Positions 16,761 through 25,696 of a stretch of DNA of 64,000 nucleotides are shown piece after piece. The stretch comes from Streptomyces durmitorensis (lineage in GTDB: Bacteria > Actinomycetota > Actinomycetes > Streptomycetales > Streptomycetaceae). Each line of letters starts with the position of its first letter. Position 1 is the stretch's first letter. The translations under genes and the position numbers were made by a program. The stretch covers positions 7,192,001-7,256,000 of the forward strand of contig NZ_CP097289.1 of the NCBI RefSeq assembly GCF_023498005.1. The letters are read 5' to 3'. The notes beneath the pieces are model-generated. The model worked only from the letters and a program-made list of their open reading frames with translations. It had not been told where the DNA came from and searched no databases.

Positions 16761-18826
16761 CAGGCCACGCTCCTCATACGAGTTCCAGTTACGTCCTTGA
16801 CGAGCCCGGCGATGGACTCCGCCCGCAGTTCGTCCAGCGTCACGACGGTCCCGCCGAGCTCGCCCGCGAGCTGCCCCGCGAGCCCGAGCCGCACGTGCCC
16901 CGACTCGCAGTCGACGACCACGGAAGCGATCCCCGCGGCCCCGAAGAGCCGCGCCGCACGCCCCGCCCTGGCCACCGGCTCCACGCCTCCCGTGGCCCGG
17001 CCGTCCGTGACGACCACGACCAGCGGACGCCGCGCCGGGTCCCGCAGCCGCTCGACCCGCAGCACGTCGTGCGCCTTGAGCAGCCCGGCGGCGACCGGCG
17101 TACGCCCGCCCGTGGGCAGCGTCTCCAGGCGAGCGGCGGCCGCGTCGACGGAAGAGGTGGGCGGCAGCGCCACCTCGGCGTCGGACCCCCGGAAGGTGAC
17201 GAGCCCGACCTTGTCCCGCCGCTGGTAGGCGTCGAGCAGCAGCGAGAGCACTGCTCCCTTCACGGCGCTCATCCGCTGCCGCGCGGCCATGGACCCGGAG
17301 GCGTCCACGACGAAGAGCACGAGGTTGCCCTCACGCCCCTCGCGCGTCGCCTGCCGCAGATCGTCCCGCCGCACGACGAGCCCCCGCCCCGAGCGCCCGC
17401 GCGCCCGCTGGTGCGGGGCGGCCGCCTGCACGGTCGCCGCCAGGTGCAGCTTGGTGAGCGCCCCTTGCGGCCGCCGGGCCCCGGTGGTCCGCCCGTGCTC
17501 GGTCCGCGCCCGGGAGCGCCGCCCCGCGGCACCCTCGCCGAGGCCGGGCACGGTCAGCATCTTCGTGCGGAACGGCTCGGAGGCTTGCACGGGCTGCTGC
17601 TCACCGCCACCGGCCGGGGCCTGCGCGGGGACCTGGGCGGGGGAGGAGTCGTCGTCCTGCCCGGTCCGGCGGTCGTCGGCGGGCGCGTCGGAGGCGTCGG
17701 ACGTGTCAGGGGTGTCCGGGGCGTCGGGGCCGCCCTGGGGCGGCTGCCCGCCCCCGCCGGGACCGTCGCCGTCGGGCTCGGGGTCGTCGTCCCCGTCGCC
17801 CCCGGTGTCACTGCCGTCACCGGCCTGCTCCAGCGTGTCGTCGAGCTTGTCCTCGTCGAGCCCCGGAGCGTCGAAGGGGTTGCGCCGACGCCGGTGCGGA
17901 AGGGCGAGGAGAGCGGCCTGGCGCACATCCTCGGCGAGCACGTCGCTGCGCCCCGCCCAGGCGGCGAGCGCCGTCGCGGTGCGCGCCATCACGATGTCCG
18001 CGCGCATCCCGTCGACCTCGAAGGCCGCGCAGGTGGCGGCGATCTGCCGCAACGCCCCGTCACCGAGCCGGACTTGGGGGAGCAGCGCGCGCGCCGCGAC
18101 GATCCGCTCCCGCAGCGCGGTCTCGTCGTCGTGCCACCGCGCGGCGAAGCCTTCGGCGTCGTCGTCGTACGCGAGCCGCCGCCGTACGACCTCGACCCGC
18201 TGATCGGTCTCGCGGGACGCGGCGACCTCGACGGTCAGCCCGAACCGGTCGAGCAACTGCGGGCGCAGTTCGCCCTCTTCGGGGTTCATGGTGCCCACGA
18301 GCAGGAACCGCGCGGCGTGCCGCACGGACACGCCCTCACGCTCCACGTACGAGGCGCCCATGGCGGCGGCGTCGAGCAGCAGGTCGACCAAGTGGTCGTG
18401 CAGCAGGTTGACTTCGTCGACGTAGAGGATGCCGCGGTGGGCGTCGGCGAGCAGGCCGGGCTCGAAGGCCTTCACGCCCTCGGACAGCGCCCGCTCGATG
18501 TCGAGCGCACCGACCAGACGGTCCTCGGAGGCGCCGACGGGCAGCTCGACCATCCGCGCGTCGCGCACGGCGGCCCCGCCCGCGTCGTGCGGTCCGTCCG
18601 GGCAGGCCGGGTCGGGGGCGGCCGGATCGCAGGAGAAGCGGCACCCGGCGACGACGGGCACCTGCGGAAGAAGGGCGGAAAGGGCCCGCACGGCGGTGGA
18701 CTTGGCGGTCCCCTTCTCCCCGCGCACGAGCACGCCGCCGACGGCGGGCGAGACGGCGTTGAGCAGCAGGGCGAGCCGCAGGTCGTCCTGCCCGACGAGA
18801 GCGGTGAACGGATAGGGGGTACTCAC
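16760..18826 (-). CDS. Magnesium-chelatase-like AAA+/VWA fusion, putative cobaltochelatase subunit
   Basis: 688 residues: a ChlI-like AAA+ domain (Walker A VRGEKGTAKSTAV, Walker B RGILYVDEVNLLHD, sensor VGTMNPEEGELRP), an acidic Pro/Asp-rich linker around residues 300-390, and a C-terminal von Willebrand A domain with the MIDAS motif VVDASGSMAA and T-G-G-R-T-P. Such fusions power the CobN chelatase that inserts Co2+ in the aerobic pathway. CobN is not in this window. GTG start at 18826 follows GGAGG by 5 bases. Confidence 0.87.
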   Translation of the reverse strand: MSTPYPFTALVGQDDLRLALLLNAVSPAVGGVLVRGEKGTAKSTAVRALSALLPQVPVVAGCRFSCDPAAPDPACPDGPHDAGGAAVRDARMVELPVGASEDRLVGALDIERALSEGVKAFEPGLLADAHRGILYVDEVNLLHDHLVDLLLDAAAMGASYVEREGVSVRHAARFLLVGTMNPEEGELRPQLLDRFGLTVEVAASRETDQRVEVVRRRLAYDDDAEGFAARWHDDETALRERIVAARALLPQVRLGDGALRQIAATCAAFEVDGMRADIVMARTATALAAWAGRSDVLAEDVRQAALLALPHRRRRNPFDAPGLDEDKLDDTLEQAGDGSDTGGDGDDDPEPDGDGPGGGGQPPQGGPDAPDTPDTSDASDAPADDRRTGQDDDSSPAQVPAQAPAGGGEQQPVQASEPFRTKMLTVPGLGEGAAGRRSRARTEHGRTTGARRPQGALTKLHLAATVQAAAPHQRARGRSGRGLVVRRDDLRQATREGREGNLVLFVVDASGSMAARQRMSAVKGAVLSLLLDAYQRRDKVGLVTFRGSDAEVALPPTSSVDAAAARLETLPTGGRTPVAAGLLKAHDVLRVERLRDPARRPLVVVVTDGRATGGVEPVARAGRAARLFGAAGIASVVVDCESGHVRLGLAGQLAGELGGTVVTLDELRAESIAGLVKDVTGTRMRSVA

Positions 18827-18877
18827 AAGGCCTCCATTACGTGATGCGGGGCGGGGCAGGGGACAGCGGCAGGAGGG

Positions 18878-20386
18878 TCATGAGGGTGCCCCCGGTGGGA
18901 TGAAGGGGAGGCCGGGCGGGGCGCCGGTCTCGATCAGACGGAACAGGGCGTCGGTGTCCGCGTGTTCCTCGATCAGGTCACCGAGCAGGTCGAGCTGCTC
19001 CTCGCGTAGCGCGCCGAAGCTGGTGTCGGGCGCGGGCACGAAGCGGCGCCCGGCGGCCCGCGCGACCTCGGTGAGGAAGCGGCGCCGGAACGCGTCGCTC
19101 TCCAGCGACCCGTGCCAGTGCGTGCCCCACACCTCGCCGACCCGGCAGCCGTCCAAGAAGGGCTCTCCGCCCAGGACTTGGGCGACGCCGTGGTGGATCT
19201 CGTACCCCTCGACGGGTTCTCCGAGGGCCTCGCCGACCGGCCGCGCGAGGGTCTTCTCGCGCTCGAAGCGCACGCGCACGGGCAGCAGCCCGAGCCCGTC
19301 CACGGCTCCGGCCCGCGACTCGACGTCGTCCTCGATGTGCTCGCCGAGCACCTGGAAGCCACCGCAGATCCCGAGCACGGGACGCCCCTCGGCGGCGCGC
19401 CGCGCGATGGCGTCCGCGAGGCCGCGCTCGCGCAGCCACTGAAGGGCGCGCACCGTCCCGCGCGTCCCCGGCACGACCACCAGATCGGCGTCGACGAGCT
19501 CGTCGGCCCGGTCCACGAACCGCACGACGACGCCGGGTTCGGCGGCCAGCGCGTCCACGTCCGTGAAGTTCGACATCAGCGGCACGGCACAGACGGCGAC
19601 CCGCAGCACGTCCTCGCCGACCGGGGGAGCGACGACGGACTCCCTGACGGCGCCCCGCAGGGACACCCGCAGGCCGTCCTCCTCGTCGATGCCGAGGCCG
19701 TGCTGGAACGGCAGCACACCGAACGTACGCCGTCCGGTGAGTTCGAGAAGCATGTCGAGCCCGGGTTCGAGCAGCGAGACGTCGCCCCGGAACTTGTTGA
19801 CGAGATACCCGGCGACCAGCTCCTGGTCCTGGGCGCCGAGCAGCGCGGTCGTCCCGAAGAAGGAGGCGAAGACGCCACCGCGGTCGATGTCTCCCACCAC
19901 GACCACGGGGAAGCGGGCGGCTCTCGCGATCCCCATGTTCACGATGTCCGTACGCCGCAGATTGATCTCGGCGGGGCTGCCCGCGCCTTCGCAGATCACG
20001 GCGTCATAGCTGCCCCGAAGTTCCTCCAGGCATCCCACGACGGTGGAGAGCAGCGCTTCCTGCCGCCCGCCGTGGTAGCCCCGCGCGGTCATCTCGCCCA
20101 CGGGCTTGCCCATCAGGACGACCTGGCTGCTGCGGTCGCTGCCCGGCTTGAGCAGTACGGGGTTCATCAGCGCGCTCGGCTCGACCCGGGCGGCCTGTGC
20201 CTGCATGGCCTGGGCGCGCCCGATCTCGGCACCTTCGCGCGTGACGAAGGAGTTGAGGGACATGTTCTGTGCCTTGAAGGGTGCGACGGAGACCCCCTTG
20301 CGGGCCAGCCACCGGCAGATCCCGGCGGTGACGACGCTCTTGCCCGCATCGGACGTGGTCCCTGCGACGAGCAGTCCACCACTCAT
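18878..20386 (-). CDS. cobQ: Cobyric acid synthase
   Basis: 502 residues, standard CobQ/CbiP size. N-terminal ATPase part: [19 protein letters not shown] and [26 protein letters not shown] and [14 protein letters not shown] are family motifs. The glutaminase domain has [14 protein letters not shown] and the nucleophile in [14 protein letters not shown] with histidine further on ([10 protein letters not shown]). Amidates side chains b, d, e and g. ATG overlaps the cobD stop (ATGA). Confidence 0.95.
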   Translation of the reverse strand: MSGGLLVAGTTSDAGKSVVTAGICRWLARKGVSVAPFKAQNMSLNSFVTREGAEIGRAQAMQAQAARVEPSALMNPVLLKPGSDRSSQVVLMGKPVGEMTARGYHGGRQEALLSTVVGCLEELRGSYDAVICEGAGSPAEINLRRTDIVNMGIARAARFPVVVVGDIDRGGVFASFFGTTALLGAQDQELVAGYLVNKFRGDVSLLEPGLDMLLELTGRRTFGVLPFQHGLGIDEEDGLRVSLRGAVRESVVAPPVGEDVLRVAVCAVPLMSNFTDVDALAAEPGVVVRFVDRADELVDADLVVVPGTRGTVRALQWLRERGLADAIARRAAEGRPVLGICGGFQVLGEHIEDDVESRAGAVDGLGLLPVRVRFEREKTLARPVGEALGEPVEGYEIHHGVAQVLGGEPFLDGCRVGEVWGTHWHGSLESDAFRRRFLTEVARAAGRRFVPAPDTSFGALREEQLDLLGDLIEEHADTDALFRLIETGAPPGLPFIPPGAPS

Positions 20387-21324
20387 GAGGCCCTGCCTTT
20401 CCGTATCGTGCTCACGGCCGCGGCGACCCCCAGGGTCAGCAGCCCCACCCGCCGCGACAGCTTCACGGCCCGCTCGATGTCGGCGACTTCGACGCGACGC
20501 CCTTCCCCGTTCAGGACGGGCCGGTGCTCGACACGCCCCGCGTACGAGAGAGTCCCCCCGAGCCGCACGCCCAACGCCCCGGCGAAGGCGGCCTCGACGG
20601 GCCCCGCGTTGGGGCTCGGGTGCTTGGCGGCATCGTCACGCCAGGCCCGCAGCGCACCGCGCGGCGAGTCCCCGGCCGCGGCCGCGAGGACGGCGGTGAG
20701 CCGGGCACCCGGCCATCCCAGTACGTCGTCCAGGCGGGCACAAGCCCACCCGTAGCGCCGGTACTTCGCGGACTTGTGCCCGACCATGGCGTCCAGCGTG
20801 TTCACGGCCCGGAAGCCGACAAGCCCGGGGACCCCGCCCAGAGCCCCCCACACCAAGGCCCCCACCACCGCGTCGGAGGTGTTCTCGGCGACGGACTCGA
20901 CCACGGCACGCGCGATGCCGTCGGCGTCCAGCGCCTGCGGATCGCGCCCGCACAGATGCGGCAGCCGCTCCCGTGCCACCTCGACGTCCCCGGCGGCGAG
21001 CGCCCCGCCGATGGCCCGCGCCTCACGTCCGAGGGAGGTCCCGCCGACCACGGCCCAGGTGCTGGCCGCGGTCAGCGCGACGGATGCGGCGCGGGAGTCA
21101 CGTACGAGAGAGGAGACCAGGGCGGCGGCACCGGCCGCACCCCCGGCACACACCACGGCATGCAGGGCGCCCCACCCGCGGTGGTCACGCCACAGCACAC
21201 GCTCGACGGCGCCGGCGGCCCGCCCGAACGCGGCGACCGGGTGCCCGCGACGAGGATCGCCGAGGAACAGATCACCGAGGAGGCCGGCGGCGGCGCCGTA
21301 CGCGAAGTCGCGATCGGCACGCAC
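20383..21324 (-). CDS. cobD: Adenosylcobinamide-phosphate synthase
   Basis: 313 residues from the GTG at 21324. CobD/CbiB integral membrane protein that attaches the aminopropanol arm to cobyric acid. Recognisable: [21 protein letters not shown] at the N-terminus, [17 protein letters not shown] and [22 protein letters not shown]. The start is fixed by the riboswitch: the frame stays open upstream but runs through the riboswitch aptamer, so upstream starts are excluded. First gene of the riboswitch-controlled cob operon. Confidence 0.91.
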   Translation of the reverse strand: MRADRDFAYGAAAGLLGDLFLGDPRRGHPVAAFGRAAGAVERVLWRDHRGWGALHAVVCAGGAAGAAALVSSLVRDSRAASVALTAASTWAVVGGTSLGREARAIGGALAAGDVEVARERLPHLCGRDPQALDADGIARAVVESVAENTSDAVVGALVWGALGGVPGLVGFRAVNTLDAMVGHKSAKYRRYGWACARLDDVLGWPGARLTAVLAAAAGDSPRGALRAWRDDAAKHPSPNAGPVEAAFAGALGVRLGGTLSYAGRVEHRPVLNGEGRRVEVADIERAVKLSRRVGLLTLGVAAAVSTIRKGRAS

Positions 21325-21399
21325 CGGTTCAGCCGGCCGGTACGTGGAGGGGAACAGACAGGGGCACAGGAACCGGCAACGGGCGGCCGCGCATGGCGA

Positions 21400-21600
21400 T
21401 ATGTCCTCACTCAGGGTGTCCGCGCCCTGGTTCGACGTGACCGGCGGGGAGAGTTCCTGGCTTCCGAGGAGCCCGCTCCTCGATGACAGTGGCGGGACCG
21501 CGCCGGATTCGCACCGGCTTCCTCTCCTGCCGCCGTAATGGCTCCGGCAGTCCACCACGCCCGCGAACGCCCGTCAACTTGCCGTTGACCTGGGACGGGA
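21400..21600 (-). promoter_or_regulatory. Cobalamin riboswitch
   Basis: Read on the minus strand, positions 21518-21487 carry the hallmark aptamer core (GCCGGTGCGAATCCGGCG, then CCCGCCACTG) and positions 21462-21444 the B12-box-like GAAGCCAGGAACTCTCCCC. These are the conserved P4-L5 and B12-box segments in correct order and spacing. It sits 75 or more bases before the cobD start, so adenosylcobalamin should repress cobD-cobQ-chelatase-cobO-cobB. Outer limits are approximate. Confidence 0.93.
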
Positions 21601-21848
21601 GAGTGTGCCGAGGCACACATGGGGCCGGTTTTTCCCTAGGCCTGGAAATTGAACTTTCCTAGACTGGAACGCGACAACCGGAGAGCGGTCCACGAGTGAT
21701 TCGGTCCGGGTCGTTACGTGGTGTGGTGGTTCTCGGCGGACCTCTCGGCCCTCCGAGATCACGGCGCTATCGTGCATCGGCGTGGGCGGAGCACGCCGAC
21801 ATGGACGCGCGTCGAGCGGCGCCGGCTCTCGGGCAGGGGGAGGTCGGC

Positions 21849-22064
21849 GTGGCCAAGGAGAAGTCGTCGGGACGGGTGTGGCGCAGGAGCAGTTTCAGCG
21901 GGTACTCCGGAGACTGCGTCGAAGTCGCCTTCGAGCGGGAGGCGGTGCTCGTCCGTGATTCGCAGAACCCGTCGGGGCCACGCGTCGTCTTCTCCGGCAA
22001 GCGCTGGCAGGCGTTCCTGAACGCTCTTGCCGGCGACGGGGGAGAGGGAGGGGGGACAGGATGA
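21849..22064 (+). CDS. DUF397 protein
   Basis: 71 residues from the GTG at 21849, preceded by a GGGGGAGG site. Matches the short DUF397 pattern: W-R-R-S-S-F-S-G...GDCVEVA, then VLVRDSQNPSGPRVVFSGKRWQAFLNAL. These small proteins act with XRE/DUF5753 regulators in Streptomyces (WhiJ-type systems). Here the XRE gene lies in the opposite orientation 0.8 kb away. Overlaps the next gene by ATGA. Confidence 0.85.
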   Translation: MAKEKSSGRVWRRSSFSGYSGDCVEVAFEREAVLVRDSQNPSGPRVVFSGKRWQAFLNALAGDGGEGGGTG

Positions 22065-22375
22065 CCGAGCATCATCTCGCCGAGGTGCGGCACCTGGTGA
22101 GAGGCGGGCACGGGGGGAAGCGCAAGGCATCGGGGATCGTCGTGGTCGTGGCGGGGTGCGTGCTGCTCGGCGCGGCCGCCACCCTGGTCGGTGCGGCGGC
22201 TTCGCTGCTGGTCGAGGGCGCGGCCGCCCGTCTTGCCGTCTGGGCCTTCGCGGCCATGGCGGCCGCTGTGTCCATGGGGCTCTGGTGGGGTTCGGCCGAG
22301 TTCAGGCAGGATCATCGGCCTCGGCCCTGGGCTCGGGACGCTGGGCAGGAACCACGGCACGGCGGTCGTCGCTGA
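22061..22375 (+). CDS. Small membrane protein downstream of DUF397
   Basis: 104 residues with two predicted membrane helices (about residues 24-46 and 56-76) and a basic, Arg-rich C-terminus. No known family recognised. ATG overlaps the DUF397 stop, so the two are probably co-translated. Its 3' end overlaps the convergent membrane-protein gene by 74 bases. Confidence 0.6.
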   Translation: MTEHHLAEVRHLVRGGHGGKRKASGIVVVVAGCVLLGAAATLVGAAASLLVEGAAARLAVWAFAAMAAAVSMGLWWGSAEFRQDHRPRPWARDAGQEPRHGGRR

Positions 22376-22847
22376 GCGTGGGCGTCGCCCCTGTCTGCGA
22401 GATCAGGTGGGTGAGCTGGCGGCTCAGCGCGATCACGGGGGCCGAGAAGACGGCGATCACCGAGCCGACCGTCCAGAAGCCCGTCATGCCGACGGTGCCC
22501 AGGACGACGAGCACTCCGGTGAGCGTCAGCACCAGAACGAGTATGCAGCCGGTGCAGTAGACGATCCTGGTCGTGAACATCCGGAGGTTGTCGTCCGTGC
22601 GATGGCGGTCCAGCGTGTCCATCCGGTCCGTGCGGCCCTGGTTGGCCATCGCCTCGCGGACGAGCTGGTTGTAGGTGGGGCCGTCGTCCGGTGTCTGTCC
22701 GGGAGAGGCGCTGCCGGTGGCATCGGAGGCCGAGCCGGTGGAAGCCCCACCGGCACCTTGCGCACCACCCGAACCACCGCTTCGCCACGGCGCCTGCCCG
22801 ATGGCCGTGAGGACCCCGTGCCACCACTCTCGCAACGCGGCTGGCAT
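22302..22847 (-). CDS. Membrane protein downstream of the XRE regulator
   Basis: 181 residues. A Gly/Ser/Ala-rich soluble N-terminal part of about 90 residues, then two membrane helices (RIVYCTGCILVLVLTLTGVL and TGFWTVGSVIAVFSAPVIAL) and a short polar tail. AGGAGG lies 8 bases before the ATG at 22847. Only 44 bases after the XRE gene on the same strand, so it probably forms an operon with it. Family not recognised. Confidence 0.68.
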   Translation of the reverse strand: MPAALREWWHGVLTAIGQAPWRSGGSGGAQGAGGASTGSASDATGSASPGQTPDDGPTYNQLVREAMANQGRTDRMDTLDRHRTDDNLRMFTTRIVYCTGCILVLVLTLTGVLVVLGTVGMTGFWTVGSVIAVFSAPVIALSRQLTHLISQTGATPTLSDDRRAVVPAQRPEPRAEADDPA

Positions 22848-22891
22848 GTTGAGGCCTCCTCGCTCCTCACGGACTCCTTGGGCCCGAGAGG

Positions 22892-23746
22892 TCAGCTGCT
22901 GTCAATGCCGTCCCTGACCTGACGGATCAGGTCGAGGGCCTTCTCTCCGTCGTGCGCGGTCTCGCGGAGAGACTCGAAGCACTCCTGGTGACGCACGATC
23001 AGCTCGTGGTCGTCACGGATCGACTGGTTTCCCTGCGCTTCGAGGTAGAGCAGGTCCTCGTCGTCCAGGAAGCCGAGCAGGATGAAGCTGCTCAGGGTGG
23101 AGTAGTGGGCGCCCGCCGTGAACGGCAGCACCTGGAGGGAGACGTGCGGGCGCTCCGAGATGTCGATGAGGCGCTGCAGTTGGGCGCGCTGCACGCGTGG
23201 TCCGCCGACCTGCCGGTGCAGTGCGGCCTCGTCGACGACGAAGAACGTCCACGGCGGGTTCTCACCCTCCAGGGCGCGCTCCTGGCGCGCTGTCCGCAGC
23301 TCCACGATCTTCCGCGCCTGCCCCTCGTCCAGACGCGGGGTGAGGAGAGCCATCGCGTATTCGTCCGTCTGAAGAAGGCCGGGCACGATGATCGGGTTGT
23401 ACGTGCGAAAGGATGCGGCGGCGCTCTCGTACCCCAAGTACTGACTGAACTGCGGTCCGATGACGTCGTTGTACTTGGCCCACCAGCTGGGCCCCTTGGA
23501 GCCGCGGGCGGCCGCTTCGAGCTCCGCGCCGAGTTCCTGGTCCGTCACGCCGTACTGCTGGAGGAGAGCGCGCAGATCGGTCACGGAGAGGCTGACCGTG
23601 CCCTGCTCGATCCTCATGATCTTGGACAGTGACCAGTCGAGGGCTTGGGCGGCTTGGCCCTGTGACTGCTCCGTGGCCTCTCGGGCCTTGCGGAGTGCGA
23701 TGCGAAGCCTGCGGCGATTCAGGCTCGGGTCGACATCCCTCGACAT
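22892..23746 (-). CDS. XRE-family regulator with DUF5753 domain
   Basis: 284 residues. N-terminal helix-turn-helix (RRLRIALRKAREATEQSQGQAAQALDWSLSKIMRIEQG split over residues 10-48; key part QAAQALDWSLSKIMRIEQG) followed by the DUF5753 ligand/partner domain: WWAKYNDVIGPQFSQYLGYE, PGLLQTDEYAMALL, VDEAALHRQVGG and a C-terminal YLE/RDDHELI region. Start at 23746 chosen for its GAGGAG site and standard N-terminus. Likely partner is a DUF397 protein. Development or antibiotic control is typical for the group but not shown here. Confidence 0.9.
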   Translation of the reverse strand: MSRDVDPSLNRRRLRIALRKAREATEQSQGQAAQALDWSLSKIMRIEQGTVSLSVTDLRALLQQYGVTDQELGAELEAAARGSKGPSWWAKYNDVIGPQFSQYLGYESAAASFRTYNPIIVPGLLQTDEYAMALLTPRLDEGQARKIVELRTARQERALEGENPPWTFFVVDEAALHRQVGGPRVQRAQLQRLIDISERPHVSLQVLPFTAGAHYSTLSSFILLGFLDDEDLLYLEAQGNQSIRDDHELIVRHQECFESLRETAHDGEKALDLIRQVRDGIDSS

Positions 23747-23798
23747 GGTGGCTCCTCGCTGTCGTGATGGCTGCTGATTCAATGACATAGGGCAGAGA

Positions 23799-23851
23799 GC
23801 CATATGTGCAGCCGACGCTAGCAGACAGCTGAGTAGCAGTATGCCATATGT
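23799..23851 (-). promoter_or_regulatory. Repeated GCCATATGT sites upstream of the XRE gene
   Basis: GCCATATGT occurs at 23799-23807 and again at 23843-23851, 44 bases apart (about four helical turns), within the AT-richer region before the XRE start. They may be the autoregulatory binding sites of the XRE protein. Confidence 0.5.
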
Positions 23852-23910
23852 CACTTCGCCGCATCGCATGCCCTCGTTCGTGTGAATGAGGGGGTGTGCG
23901 GACACGTAAA

Positions 23911-23951
23911 AGCCGGGTGGGACGCACCCATGAGGTGCGTCCCACCCGGCT
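23911..23951. terminator. Bidirectional terminator, 18-bp perfect stem
   Basis: Arms 23911-23928 and 23934-23951 are perfectly complementary with a 5-base loop and flanking A and T residues (AAAAGCCG...CGGCTCTT). It lies between the XRE promoter and the end of the pit operon and would stop minus-strand transcription coming from pit. Confidence 0.85.
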
Positions 23952-23972
23952 CTTGTGAGGCCGTGGTCGTCG

Positions 23973-24218
23973 TCAGGCGACGATCAGGTAGATCCCGTAC
24001 GCCACAGCCGCCGCGCAGAGTGCGAAGCACACGTACGCGCCCGTGCGTGCCGCCACGGGAGGGCCGCCGGCGGAGGCGGAGGAGGTGGCGCCGGATGTCG
24101 CCGCCGCCTCACGCTTGGAGAGGCCGACGATGCCGAGGGTGAAGAGGCCCACCAGGGCCACCGTCACGCCGAGGCTGACTCCGAATACGGAGCCGAGAGC
24201 TGCCCAGTCGATGTTCAT
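23973..24218 (-). CDS. Small conserved membrane protein downstream of pit
   Basis: 81 residues with two membrane helices (residues about 9-33 and 60-80) joined by an Ala/Ser/Gly-rich loop. It starts 12 bases after the phosphate-transporter gene on the same strand and precedes the terminator, so it is co-transcribed. No enzymatic motif; possibly an accessory subunit of the transporter. Confidence 0.75.
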   Translation of the reverse strand: MNIDWAALGSVFGVSLGVTVALVGLFTLGIVGLSKREAAATSGATSSASAGGPPVAARTGAYVCFALCAAAVAYGIYLIVA

Positions 24219-24230
24219 GGTCAGTTGTCC

Positions 24231-25505
24231 TTACACCGTGGCGGGCCGGGCGGGGTCCGCCACGGTGCCGGTCGGGGCCGGGATGGTGGCCTTGACGAGG
24301 TCGACGTCCGAGGCCGTCACGGCCGAACCGGTGGGCGGCGGGGTGACGGCGGCCATCGCGGTGGTCACGACACCGGCGGGCTCGGCTTCCGAGGCGCCGC
24401 GGATCTCGTCGTCGGCCACGTTCGTGTGGTCGACGGCGTTGCGCCGGGACAGCACCCAGATGACGGCGGAGCCGCCGATGAGGAGCGCGGCGGTCGCCGC
24501 GACGCCCCAGGGGCCCTGCTTGGTGAGGAACTCCGCGCCCGCGCCGACCAGACCGGCGGCCGGGAGCGTCAGGCCCCACGCGACGAACATGCGGGTCGCC
24601 GTGGACCAGCGGACCACGCCGCCCTTGCGGCCGAGGCCCGCGCCCATCACGGCGCCCGAGCAGACCTGGGTGGTGGAGAGCGAGAAGCCGATGTGCGAGG
24701 AGGCGAGGATCGCGGTCGCGGCGCTGGTCTGGGCGGCGAAGCCCTGCTGCGGCGCGAGGTCCGTGAGGCCCTTGCCCATGGTGCGGATGATGCGCCAGCC
24801 GCCGAGGTAGGTGCCGAGCGCGATGGCGACACCGGCCGAGACGATGACCCACATCGGGGGGTTGGCACCCGGGTTCAGGACGCCGCCGGTGATCAGGGCC
24901 AGCGTGATGATGCCCATGGTCTTCTGCGCGTCGTTCGTGCCGTGTGCGAGCGAGACGAGCCCCGCGGAGGCGATCTGACCGGTGCGGTAGCCCTTGGCGG
25001 TCGCCTTGGTGTCGGTGTTGCGCCCGATGCGGTACGTCAGGCGCGTGGCCAGCGTCGCGGCGATGCCGGCCACGAGGGGCGCGGCGATCGCGGGGATCAG
25101 GATCTTGGTGACGACGGTGCCGCCGTCGATCGACGACCAGCCCATCGACATGACCGCGGCGCCGATGAGGCCACCGAAGAGTGCGTGGGAGGAACTGGAG
25201 GGCAGGCCCACCAGCCAGGTCAGGAGATTCCAGAGGATCGCGCCGACCAGGGCCGCGAAGATCACCTCTGTCTTCAGTCCGTCCTCGTTGACGATCCCGC
25301 CGGAGATCGTCTTGGCGACCTCGACAGACAGGAAGGCGCCGACGAGATTCAGCACGGCGGACATGGCCACCGCCGTCTTGGGCTTGAGAGCGCCAGTCGA
25401 GATGGTGGTCGCCATCGCGTTGGCCGTGTCGTGGAAACCGTTCGTGAAGTCGAACACGAGAGCGGTAACGATCACGATCCCGAGGAGAAGCGTGATGTGT
25501 TCCAT
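24231..25505 (-). CDS. pit: Low-affinity inorganic phosphate transporter (PiT family)
   Basis: 424 residues, about ten membrane helices. The duplicated PiT signature is present: FTNGFHDTANAMATTI near the N-terminus and SLAHGTNDAQKTMGI in the second half. Imports phosphate with protons or metal-phosphate complexes. ATG at 25505 has only a weak ribosome-binding site. It resembles S. coelicolor PitH2 (SCO1845 from memory), and a PHO box upstream suggests PhoP control. Confidence 0.93.
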   Translation of the reverse strand: MEHITLLLGIVIVTALVFDFTNGFHDTANAMATTISTGALKPKTAVAMSAVLNLVGAFLSVEVAKTISGGIVNEDGLKTEVIFAALVGAILWNLLTWLVGLPSSSSHALFGGLIGAAVMSMGWSSIDGGTVVTKILIPAIAAPLVAGIAATLATRLTYRIGRNTDTKATAKGYRTGQIASAGLVSLAHGTNDAQKTMGIITLALITGGVLNPGANPPMWVIVSAGVAIALGTYLGGWRIIRTMGKGLTDLAPQQGFAAQTSAATAILASSHIGFSLSTTQVCSGAVMGAGLGRKGGVVRWSTATRMFVAWGLTLPAAGLVGAGAEFLTKQGPWGVAATAALLIGGSAVIWVLSRRNAVDHTNVADDEIRGASEAEPAGVVTTAMAAVTPPPTGSAVTASDVDLVKATIPAPTGTVADPARPATV

Positions 25506-25552
25506 TTACCCAGGCTTCTGTTGGACGTCAGTGGCAAGTGGAACGTAGGCAA

Positions 25553-25574
25553 CCAGGGTGAACGGAAAGTGAAC
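25553..25574 (-). promoter_or_regulatory. PHO box (two 11-bp direct repeats) upstream of pit
   Basis: On the minus strand GTTCACTTTCC and GTTCACCCTGG follow each other without a gap, matching the PhoP direct-repeat unit of Streptomyces (GTTCACC-like). They lie 48-69 bases before the pit start codon, a typical location. Confidence 0.75.
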
Positions 25575-25665
25575 TGGGTCGGGCCGTGCGGTGACCCGAT
25601 CCGGGGCACCGCCGCTCCGGTTCCGTCATGGCCCTGACGGAGATCGACCGGAGGGGCGGTGCGAG

Positions 25666-25680
25666 GCCCGGAATCCGGGC
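25666..25680 (-). terminator. Short hairpin after the lysozyme gene
   Basis: GCCCGG-AAT-CCGGGC, extended by two weaker pairs, directly follows the lysozyme stop on the minus strand. A weak terminator at most. Confidence 0.35.
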
Positions 25681-25696
25681 TTCCAAGGGTGCCCGA

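Noticed and set aside
21325..21558. N-terminal extension of CobD
   Set aside because: This stretch encodes the cobalamin riboswitch aptamer.
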